Source of the DNA: Hyphomonadaceae bacterium
GTDB lineage: Bacteria > Pseudomonadota > Alphaproteobacteria > Caulobacterales > Aquidulcibacteraceae
Length of the DNA stretch: 5,037 nucleotides
NCBI GenBank assembly: GCA_016791325.1
Contig: JAEUMU010000242.1
Location: 1 to 5,037, forward strand
Reading direction: 5' to 3'
Positions 1 to 4,734 of the stretch are shown one piece after another. The first letter of the stretch is position 1; each line of letters opens with the position of its first letter. The position numbers and the translations under genes were made by a program. The notes beneath the pieces were generated by a model. It searched no databases, was not told the origin of the DNA, and was given only the letters and a program-made list of their open reading frames with translations.

Positions 1-146
1 GCGACCACATCCACGCGCTCAAGGAAGACCGCTTTCACCACTTCCTGCCATGGCCAAAGCGAGAGCGGATAGTAGGACAGCGGGCGGAAATCGGCGTTCA
101 GAACCAGCGCCGGAAAGCCCGCAAGCGGTGCGCTGGAAACGTTCAT
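1..146 (-). CDS. HNH endonuclease family protein, N-terminal part (runs off left edge)
   Basis: Reading leftwards from the ATG at 146 gives 48 codons without a stop up to the edge. The protein starts MNVSSAPLAGFPALVLNADF and continues with a stretch containing RPLSYYPLSLWPWQ (residues 21-34) and then KAVFLERVDVV. I recognise this N-terminus from a widespread, single-copy alphaproteobacterial HNH endonuclease family. The HNH catalytic core lies further on and is outside the window, so nuclease activity cannot be judged here. A GGAG sits 9 nt before this ATG, which decides the start. The frame stays open upstream to an ATG at 257, giving a possible 37-residue extension that includes two cysteines, but that ATG has no ribosome binding site and a promoter-like -10 box lies inside the extension. 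The gene follows the esterase on the same strand after 176 nt. The family is usually a chromosomal housekeeping gene of unknown substrate rather than part of a defence island. Confidence 0.8.
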   Translation of the reverse strand, partial: MNVSSAPLAGFPALVLNADFRPLSYYPLSLWPWQEVVKAVFLERVDVV

Positions 147-235
147 TGGCGGCCGCTCCGACAGTGCGGCCGGGTCTGTTCGCGGTGGCGTATCAAACAG
201 GATGGACTGAAGACGCTCACTCCCTTCGCAGGTGC

Positions 236-264
236 AATATAGCACGTACGCAATCATAGACTAA
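236..264 (-). promoter_or_regulatory. Candidate promoter of the HNH gene
   Basis: On the minus strand TGCTATATT (244 to 236) matches an extended -10 element: TG, one base, then TATATT, five of six to consensus. The hexamer 17 nt upstream, TTAGTC (264-259), is a poor -35, which an extended -10 can tolerate. Transcription would start near 229 and leave a leader of about 80 nt before the ATG at 146. This is a visual match only. Confidence 0.35.
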
Positions 265-310
265 CTGATTTGCAGCGAAAGGTTTGTGACAGCGCCGCAA
301 CGTGACGGCC

Positions 311-334
311 AAAAACGGCGGCTCAGCGCGCCGC
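311..334 (-). terminator. Candidate intrinsic terminator overlapping the esterase stop
   Basis: Read on the minus strand, GCGGC and GCCGC pair around a 7-nt loop that contains the TGA stop codon. After CG comes a run of five T (315-311). The stem is short (5 bp) and the T run is interrupted afterwards, so termination may be weak. A second perfect 7-bp stem (330-336 with 344-350) overlaps it inside the last esterase codons and would be mutually exclusive with it. Confidence 0.35.
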
Positions 335-1000
335 GGCCAGCGACCGCGGCTTCAGGTTGGCGGCCAGAAACGCCCCACCGAGCTCCAAACCGTCTGGACC
401 GATGCCGTGAGGCACGCCGTAGGAGATATGCCAGCACGCGCCGTGCCCAGAAGCTGCCAGCATTTCCGCGCTCTCAAACATGGCGGTGATCGGGATGGTG
501 TCGTCCTGGTCTCCGTGGACCAGCAGGATGGGCGGCTTGGCCTGCATCTCCTCCTTAAGCCGGCTCCCGCCCACCAACACGCCGGAATAGCCCAGGATCG
601 CAGCGGCGGGGCGGGCGCGACGCACCCCCACGTGCAGCGCCATCATCGTGCCCTGCGAAAAGCCCACCAGCGCCAGGCGGCTTTCGTCCAGCCCGTACTT
701 CTCCAGCTCCCGATCGATGAAGCGATCAAGCGAAAGCGCGGACAGGCGCGCCCCCTGCTCCAGCAACTGGGGATCGGGATGGCTCAACGCGAACCATTGG
801 TAGCCGCCCGGCGCCTGCGGCACGGGCGCGACGCCGTTGGGCGCGACGAACGCCGCGCCGGGCATCTGCTGGGCCCACATCGGCGCCAGACTGATAAGAT
901 CCGCGCCGTTGGAGCCGTAGCCATGCAGCAGGATCACCAGCGCATCGGGCCTGCCGCCACGCGCGGGCGGAACGCGCGGGCCATCGATGAAAACTGTCAT
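323..1000 (-). CDS. Alpha/beta-hydrolase, carboxylesterase/phospholipase family
   Basis: This is a complete 225-residue protein, the usual size for the small cytosolic carboxylesterase/lysophospholipase family (Abhydrolase_2, PF02230), which hydrolyses short acyl esters. The whole triad is visible. The oxyanion-hole motif LLHGYGSNG spans residues 24-32. The nucleophile elbow is GFSQG with Ser115. The acid is in HGDQDDTIP (162-170), with Asp166 the likely catalytic residue, and the base is His198 in VPHGIG. No signal peptide or membrane segment is seen, so it is probably cytoplasmic. The natural substrate cannot be told from sequence; carboxylesterase, lysophospholipase and related activities all occur in this fold. 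No clear ribosome binding site precedes the ATG, which suggests a weak or leaderless start. It is divergent from gluQRS and lies upstream of the HNH gene on the same strand. The family call is secure, the substrate is not. Confidence 0.93.
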   Translation of the reverse strand: MTVFIDGPRVPPARGGRPDALVILLHGYGSNGADLISLAPMWAQQMPGAAFVAPNGVAPVPQAPGGYQWFALSHPDPQLLEQGARLSALSLDRFIDRELEKYGLDESRLALVGFSQGTMMALHVGVRRARPAAAILGYSGVLVGGSRLKEEMQAKPPILLVHGDQDDTIPITAMFESAEMLAASGHGACWHISYGVPHGIGPDGLELGGAFLAANLKPRSLAAAR

Positions 1001-1021
1001 GGCGGCTTAGGTAGCGGCTCT

Positions 1022-1037
1022 GGAGAGAGGCGCAATG
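1022..1037 (+). promoter_or_regulatory. Strong ribosome-binding-site-like motif before an alternative gluQRS start
   Basis: GGAGAGAGG at 1022-1030 is followed four bases later by an ATG at 1035 that is in frame with gluQRS. It is the best Shine-Dalgarno-like sequence in the gap between the esterase and gluQRS. Use of this ATG would add 24 mainly Arg/Ala/Gly/Ser residues before the family's normal first methionine. Confidence 0.4.
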
Positions 1038-1106
1038 GCGCGCGCGCACGCCGGACGGAGAAACCCCGCTTCGGGCAAACCGGAAAGCAGGCTAAGCGAT
1101 GGACGC

Positions 1107-1937
1107 ATGAGCTTCGTCACCCGCTTTGCGCCCTCGCCGACGGGGTATCTGCATCTAGGGCATGCGTTTTCAGCGCTGACTGCCTTTGACGCAGCCCAAT
1201 CCGCGGGGGGGCGTTTTTTGTTGCGCATCGAGGATATCGATCAGGGCCGCGTGCGGGCGCAGTTCGAAGACGCGATCTTCGAGGATTTGGCTTGGCTTGG
1301 CCTTGCGTGGGAAGCGCCGGTGCGCCGCCAATCCGAGCATATGGGCGAGTATGAGGCCGTGCTGCAGGGCCTGATCGATCGCCAATTGGTTTATCGCTGC
1401 TTCCGCACGCGACGCGAGGTGGCCGAAGCGATTGCTTCCGCCCCGCACGAATATGGCGATGTATTCACCGGCGAAGCGTTGGCGCAAGAGGAGGAAGCCG
1501 CGCGGCTACAGGCGGGCGAAGCATTCGCCTGGCGGCTCTCGCTGAAGAAAGCGCGCGCGGCTCTTGGGCCTGCCTATTTTGCGCTCGTGTTCGAAGATGA
1601 GACAGGCCCCGTCCGCGCCGAACCGGAACGCCTCGGCGATGTGGTGCTGGCGCGCAAGGATTTTGCCGCCTCCTACCACCTCGCGTCAGTTTGGGACGAC
1701 GCGCAGGCCGGGGTCACGCATGTGATCCGCGGCGAGGATTTACGCGAGGCGGCGCACCTGCACGTGCTGCTGCAGCGCCTGCTTGAGCTGCCGCAACCGA
1801 TGTATCGCCATCATCGGCTGATCCTCGGCGAAGACGGCAAGCGCCTTGCCAAACGAGAAGCCGCCGCAACGCTGCGGGCCTTGCGCGAAGACGGCAAAAC
1901 GGCGGCGGAAATCCGCTCCATGCTGGGGCTTGGCTAA
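1107..1937 (+). CDS. gluQRS: tRNA glutamyl-Q(34) synthetase GluQRS
   Basis: This 276-residue protein is a truncated paralogue of glutamyl-tRNA synthetase. Known family members attach glutamate to queuosine at position 34 of tRNA-Asp and lack the C-terminal anticodon-binding domain, as here, where the protein ends 26 residues after the KMSKS-like loop. Visible signatures are RFAPSPTGYLHLGH (6-19, including the HIGH-type motif), RIEDID (40-45), the catalytic-core block with SYHLASVWDD and THVIRGEDL (189-212), and GKRLAKR (244-250, the KMSKS equivalent). The zinc-binding segment typical of the family (CxC, then Tyr and Cys about 15 residues on) is degraded: only Cys97 remains, with Arg at 99, and the later Cys is absent. 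I chose the ATG at 1107 because the family begins a few residues before RFAPSPTG. An in-frame ATG at 1035 has a better ribosome binding site and would add 24 residues. The gene is divergent from the esterase. Identity is secure; only the start is uncertain. Confidence 0.93.
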   Translation: MSFVTRFAPSPTGYLHLGHAFSALTAFDAAQSAGGRFLLRIEDIDQGRVRAQFEDAIFEDLAWLGLAWEAPVRRQSEHMGEYEAVLQGLIDRQLVYRCFRTRREVAEAIASAPHEYGDVFTGEALAQEEEAARLQAGEAFAWRLSLKKARAALGPAYFALVFEDETGPVRAEPERLGDVVLARKDFAASYHLASVWDDAQAGVTHVIRGEDLREAAHLHVLLQRLLELPQPMYRHHRLILGEDGKRLAKREAAATLRALREDGKTAAEIRSMLGLG

Positions 1938-1941
1938 CGCG

Positions 1942-1973
1942 CGTTCACTGCGTTTGCGCCGTTGCGCTGAACG
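1942..1973 (+). terminator. Hairpin after gluQRS, possible terminator
   Basis: CGTTCA (1942-1947) pairs perfectly with TGAACG (1968-1973). Inside this, GCGT (1950-1953) can pair with GCGC (1964-1967) after a 2-nt bulge. The hairpin starts 4 bases after the gluQRS stop. No T run follows directly; the nearest is TTTT about 15 nt on. It may stop transcription weakly or protect the 3' end. Confidence 0.3.
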
Positions 1974-1980
1974 AAATCCT

Positions 1981-2035
1981 CATCATCTTTTGTGATGCTG
2001 GCGTCACGCAGAACGCGTGTGCTGCAAAACGCAGC
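1981..2035 (+). promoter_or_regulatory. Hairpin-rich leader before the 117-residue gene
   Basis: The gap between gluQRS and the next gene holds two further inverted repeats. CATCAT/GTGATG (1981-1986, 1992-1997, one G-T pair) encloses CTTTT. GCTGC/GCAGC (2021-2025, 2031-2035) is perfect around AAAAC. The second ends 14 nt before the ATG at 2050, close to where a ribosome would bind, and no good Shine-Dalgarno sequence is seen there. A role in translation control is a guess. I could not assign -35/-10 boxes. Confidence 0.25.
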
Positions 2036-2049
2036 GAAGTGAAACGACG

Positions 2050-2403
2050 ATGCTTTGGGTTGATCATCAGAACTATTTCGGGCCTGACAGGCGGCGCAAA
2101 GGCGCCGGCTTGCGCGTGCGCGAACGCCGGCGCGAGAATTATGCCGGCCCGCCGCCGCCGCTAGCCACGGCGCTTCGGCAATTGCGGATGCGCGTACTCG
2201 AGGCGGACGCTCAACGCGTCACCAGCTTTATCGACCGCGCCCAGGGCGTAGCCGCACTTGCAGACATGGGCCACGAATACGAAACTGCGCATGTGCTTTC
2301 GAGCCTGGCGTCACGCCTTTCACGTGTGCGCGATACCGATATGCGCCAGGCAATCTACCATGAGCTCGACCGCGCGCATGCGGCGCTGACGCACTATCAC
2401 TAA
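2050..2403 (+). CDS. Conserved hypothetical protein with a PDRRR-type basic N-terminus
   Basis: This is a 117-residue soluble protein with no signal peptide, membrane segment or cysteine. The N-terminal third is strongly basic and aromatic: MLWVDHQNYFGPDRRRKGAG is followed by Arg-rich sequence to residue 28 and then a PPPP turn (34-37). The rest (38-117) looks all-helical, with two likely helix blocks, 38-72 and 74-115. The pattern of a YFGPDRRR start followed by LATALRQLRMRVLEA feels familiar from small alphaproteobacterial hypothetical proteins, but I cannot name a family or function. I chose the ATG at 2050. A GTG at 2017 is in frame and would add 11 residues, but that stretch has a different composition and falls in a hairpin. 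The stop overlaps the stop of the convergent neighbour by four bases. The basic N-terminus could bind nucleic acid or a phosphorylated partner; that is inference only. Confidence 0.75.
   Translation: MLWVDHQNYFGPDRRRKGAGLRVRERRRENYAGPPPPLATALRQLRMRVLEADAQRVTSFIDRAQGVAALADMGHEYETAHVLSSLASRLSRVRDTDMRQAIYHELDRAHAALTHYH
2102..2133. repeat. 32-bp imperfect palindrome inside the 117-residue gene
   Basis: GCGCCGGC (2102-2109) and GCCGGCGC (2126-2133) are perfect inverted copies. On the same axis CGCG (2113-2116) pairs with CGCG (2119-2122) and T2111 with A2124, so 13 of 16 positions are symmetric. It encodes part of the Arg-rich N-terminus, so codon bias explains some of the symmetry. Confidence 0.45.
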
Positions 2404-2675
2404 TCTGGATAGTGGCGATCGCCCGGCCAGCCTTCGATGGCCTCGATAGTCTCGTGCGCGCTTTCGAGCTTGTGATCGGGCACGTTTGAAATCCGCGCTG
2501 CTTCGATCCAGGCTTTGATGGCCGTAGGCGCCAGCCTGTCACGCCCGCACAGCAGGAAGAACGGCTCATCCTTCGCGAGGCCGGAGAGCGACCCGTGCTC
2601 AAGTTCGGCGGCGAGATACTTGAAGCCGGCGTCACGCAGGAGCTTGGCGGCCTGCACCTTTGCTTCTTCGGCCAT
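2400..2675 (-). CDS. Small conserved hypothetical protein
   Basis: This is a 91-residue acidic, soluble protein starting MAEEAKVQAAKLLRDAGFKY. AAGGAGAG lies 7 nt before the ATG and is among the clearest ribosome binding sites in the window, which fixes this start against a longer frame beginning at 2759. It has a helical N-terminus (2-26), a middle hydrophobic piece EPFFLLCGRDRLAP (37-50) with the only cysteine (Cys43), then helices through IKAWIEAARI and HETIEAIEGW. I do not recognise a named family. The gene begins 17 bp after the serine hydrolase stop on the same strand, so it is probably the second gene of that operon. No signal peptide is present, so it would stay in the cytoplasm while its operon partner is exported. 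Its TAG stop overlaps the TAA of the convergent 117-residue gene in the shared bases CTAA. Confidence 0.78.
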   Translation of the reverse strand: MAEEAKVQAAKLLRDAGFKYLAAELEHGSLSGLAKDEPFFLLCGRDRLAPTAIKAWIEAARISNVPDHKLESAHETIEAIEGWPGDRHYPD

Positions 2676-2692
2676 GCATTCTCTCCTTCGCT

Positions 2693-3865
2693 CTAGCGCG
2701 CCGGCCGGTCCCCGAAGGCGCCAATAAGGCGCGTCGACCAATCGCCCAGCGCATCCCACGATTCCGCTTCGCCGTGAAAGAGCCCCAGCCGCACCATGAC
2801 CAGATCCTTGGATGGCGCCACGACGATAATCTGCCCTTCATGGCCCTGCGCCGAAAAGGCGTCCGCCATGCGCGGATCGGTGATCAACGAACGCTGCGGC
2901 GCGCCCGGCCCGCTTGCAGGCGTAAGCCACCAATGCGCGCCGTAGATATCGCTGGCGCGATCAGGCCCGCGCGTGCGCGCGAAATCGACCCACCCCTCCG
3001 GCAGCACGCGCCGGCCGTTCCAGACTCCATCACGCAGATAAAGGTAGCCGAAGCGCGCGAAATCACGCGCCGTCGCCCACACCAGGGCGCTGCCATAATA
3101 GAGCCCGCTCGGGTCGAACTCGACCACGGGGTCCATACCGATGGGGCCGAACAGCGAGGCCTGCATCCAAGCGCGCATGCGCTGGCGGCGATCACGCGCG
3201 TCACGGGGATCCGGCACAATCGCGCGCGTCAGCGCATCGGCGATCAGCACCGTGCCGGCGGAGTTGTAGTTCCAGTGCGCGCCGGGATCGTGGATCAGCG
3301 GCAAGCCGGCGGCGAAGCGCGCAGTATCGCCGCGCCCGCGGCCGTACAGCATGTGCGTGACGTCGTTCTCGAGCACGCTCGGCGCGCCGATCTCAAGATA
3401 GTCCTGGCCATCCACCATCTGCAGCCATTGCCGCCAAGTGATGGACGAGCGCCGGTCGCTCGCGCGCCAGTGCGGGCTGCCCATCGGCGTATCAATGGCG
3501 ATGCGCCCTTGCAGCACCGCGGCGCCCACCAGAGCGTGCGTCACCGACTTGGCCATCGACCAGGAAATCAGCCGCGTCTCACGCGCATAACCAGGCGCGT
3601 AGCGCTCGAACACGATGCGCCCGCCCTGCACGATGACGACGGCGCGCGTTTCACCCATCAGCGGATGTTCGCCGGCGAACGCTTCGGTGACGGCGAGGTC
3701 GAGCGTGGGGCGATCCACGTCATCGGGCAGCGGCGCGCTTTCCCAGTCCGCCGCGGGCCAGGGCACGCCCGCCGGTTGCGGCGGCAGCGGGTAGAGCGTC
3801 GCGGGCTGCGCCCAAGCTGGCGCGGCGAACACAAAAAACAACGCCGCCAGCGCCCCACGCAGCAT
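2693..3865 (-). CDS. Exported serine hydrolase, class C beta-lactamase-like fold
   Basis: This 390-residue protein belongs to the beta-lactamase-related / penicillin-binding-like serine hydrolases (PF00144), a fold that includes esterases, 6-aminohexanoate-dimer hydrolases and D-aminopeptidases. Residues 1-19 form a signal peptide (basic start, hydrophobic core LAALFFVFAAP, cleavage probably AWA-QP), so it acts in the periplasm. Motifs are SMAK (103-106; Ser103 nucleophile, Lys106), a Tyr motif WNYNSAGT (198-205; Tyr200), and GHEGQ (341-345) in place of KTG. The ending FSAQGHEGQIIVVAP followed by LVMVRLG is typical of the NylB-like branch. Which bond it cuts cannot be read from sequence. GAGGGG 7 nt before the ATG at 3865 supports this start. 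The frame stays open to 4120, but that extension overlaps the divergent gene and would bury the signal peptide. It probably heads an operon with the 91-residue gene. Confidence 0.92.
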   Translation of the reverse strand: MLRGALAALFFVFAAPAWAQPATLYPLPPQPAGVPWPAADWESAPLPDDVDRPTLDLAVTEAFAGEHPLMGETRAVVIVQGGRIVFERYAPGYARETRLISWSMAKSVTHALVGAAVLQGRIAIDTPMGSPHWRASDRRSSITWRQWLQMVDGQDYLEIGAPSVLENDVTHMLYGRGRGDTARFAAGLPLIHDPGAHWNYNSAGTVLIADALTRAIVPDPRDARDRRQRMRAWMQASLFGPIGMDPVVEFDPSGLYYGSALVWATARDFARFGYLYLRDGVWNGRRVLPEGWVDFARTRGPDRASDIYGAHWWLTPASGPGAPQRSLITDPRMADAFSAQGHEGQIIVVAPSKDLVMVRLGLFHGEAESWDALGDWSTRLIGAFGDRPAR

Positions 3866-3885
3866 GACGCATCCCCTCGCCTTGG

Positions 3886-3909
3886 CTATGCTCAGCGGGC
3901 GGAGCATAG
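3886..3909. promoter_or_regulatory. Perfect inverted repeat in the divergent promoter, operator-like
   Basis: CTATGCTC (3886-3893) and GAGCATAG (3902-3909) are perfect inverted copies, 8 bp each, with an 8-nt spacer. They lie in the 56-bp gap between the starts of the serine hydrolase and the 104-residue membrane protein. Each arm contains TATGCT, four of six to a -10 box, in both directions. On the plus strand ATGACG (3864-3869) stands 17 nt upstream as a possible -35. It could be a regulator site serving both genes, or two back-to-back -10 boxes. Confidence 0.45.
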
Positions 3910-3921
3910 GGGGAAGCGGCG

Positions 3922-4236
3922 GTGTCGCGCAAACGCTGGCTGATTGTGATCGCCGTGGCGCTCGCGGGGGTGATCGTGCCGGGCCTGATCTGGACCTTCC
4001 AGGATGAATACGCTTACGCCCGTATCGCCACCGGCTACGCCGCCAAGCAGACCTGCTCTTGCCTGCATGTAAGCGGGCGCACGTTGGAAAGCTGCCTGGC
4101 CGATTTTCCGGAGGACGCACGCGGCCAGATCAGCGTCACCCAATCAGGCGATACGGTGCGGGCGAGCGTGCTGTTCGGCGCCGTGCATGCGGCGGCGGCG
4201 TTTGAAGATGGCTATGGCTGCGCCATCGCGGACTAG
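3922..4236 (+). CDS. Small membrane-anchored protein with four cysteines
   Basis: This 104-residue protein starts with GTG at 3922 after an AGGGGGAAG ribosome binding site. Residues 1-5 are basic (MSRKR), followed by one hydrophobic segment (6-25), a signal anchor that would place the rest in the periplasm. The outer part contains CSCLHVSGR (45-53), Cys58, and a C-terminal YGCAIAD with Cys100. Four cysteines in an exported domain suggest disulfides. From memory, the order of a C-S-x-hydrophobic-x-VSGR motif, then beta-rich sequence, then a GxGC end resembles a domain at the N-terminus of some larger serine hydrolases in Proteobacteria. Here it stands alone, divergent from such a hydrolase that lacks it. 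That link is inference. Its TAG stop overlaps the TAG of the convergent DUF4870-like gene within CTAG. Confidence 0.78.
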   Translation: MSRKRWLIVIAVALAGVIVPGLIWTFQDEYAYARIATGYAAKQTCSCLHVSGRTLESCLADFPEDARGQISVTQSGDTVRASVLFGAVHAAAAFEDGYGCAIAD

Positions 4237-4694
4237 ATGAACCAGCCTTGCGGGTTTGGGATCGCCTTGCGTAAACCGGCGAAAATCAAGCCCACGCCGG
4301 CGCGCAGCCCGGCCCAAATCACCACCACGATCTGGATGTAGAACGTCGCCATCGCCAGCGCGCCGTGCACGTAGGTCAGCAATGAGGCTAGCACCCAGAT
4401 CGCGTAACCGATAACGAGCGTGCGCAGGGCGTGCTCGTGATGGGTGTTCGCCCACGGCATGGCTTGGCCGCGATTGGTGTAAGCCAGCACGACCGCCGCG
4501 ATGCCGATAGCCAGGCCGATGAACGACCAGGGCGGCGCGGGGAAAAAGAAGTTCACCAGGAACGCCGCCAGCGTCAGCGCCTGCACCAGCATGGCCTTGC
4601 CGCGATGGGTTTTGAAGCCAAGCCCGCCCGGCTGCTGCGGCGCGGGCGCGCGGCGCGGCGGACGGCGGAAGGGCGTGACGTTATCGTTGGGCAT
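4233..4694 (-). CDS. Multi-pass membrane protein, DUF4870-like
   Basis: This 153-residue protein begins with about 33 residues that are Pro/Arg/Gln-rich and probably cytoplasmic. Four hydrophobic segments follow, at about 36-52, 56-73, 91-109 and 113-140. The pattern HEHALRTLVIGYAIW at the third segment and the ending LRKAIPNPQGWFI match what I recall of DUF4870 / Tic20-like small membrane proteins, where a polar His/Gln-Arg-Thr motif precedes a helix and the protein ends in P-x-P-N-P-x-x-W. Function of this family is not established. No ribosome binding site precedes the ATG, but a promoter-like pair lies so close that the mRNA may be leaderless. It is convergent with the 104-residue gene (four-base overlap) and divergent from the thioesterase. 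Confidence 0.8.
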   Translation of the reverse strand: MPNDNVTPFRRPPRRAPAPQQPGGLGFKTHRGKAMLVQALTLAAFLVNFFFPAPPWSFIGLAIGIAAVVLAYTNRGQAMPWANTHHEHALRTLVIGYAIWVLASLLTYVHGALAMATFYIQIVVVIWAGLRAGVGLIFAGLRKAIPNPQGWFI

Positions 4695-4700
4695 GACCGT

Positions 4701-4730
4701 GATTTAGGGGAAGCGGGGCCGGCCCGGCAA
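4701..4730 (-). promoter_or_regulatory. Candidate promoter giving a leaderless mRNA
   Basis: On the minus strand TTGCCG (4730-4725) and TAAATC (4706-4701) are 18 nt apart and partly match -35 and -10 boxes. The -10 ends only 6 nt before the ATG at 4694, so transcription would begin at or next to the start codon. The spacer contains the perfect 10-bp palindrome GGGCCGGCCC (4716-4725), a possible protein-binding site. Visual match only. Confidence 0.3.
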
Positions 4731-4734
4731 TCCC

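Noticed and set aside
1..146. HNH gene as part of a defence system
   Set aside because: Its N-terminus matches a common single-copy alphaproteobacterial family, and its neighbours (esterase, gluQRS) are ordinary metabolic genes. No methylase, helicase or other defence component is visible.
50..259. Plus-strand open frame of 69 codons at the left edge
   Set aside because: It is antisense to the recognisable HNH-family N-terminus and has no similarity that I can see.
302..1189. Plus-strand open frame of 295 codons
   Set aside because: It is antisense to the esterase and the start of gluQRS. Its translation is low-complexity Arg/Ala/His/Gln-rich with no domain, while the opposite strand encodes a protein with an intact catalytic triad.
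1938..2049. Small RNA or riboswitch in the gap after gluQRS
   Set aside because: There are several short hairpins but no known riboswitch core, no clear promoter and no terminator with a T run, so I list only the hairpins.
2660..3943. Plus-strand open frame of 427 codons
   Set aside because: It is the antisense shadow of the serine hydrolase. It is Arg/His/Ala-rich with no motif, as expected when a high-GC gene is read on the other strand.
3866..4120. 85-codon N-terminal extension of the serine hydrolase
   Set aside because: It would place the signal peptide internally and overlap the divergent 104-residue gene. The ATG at 3865 has its own ribosome binding site.
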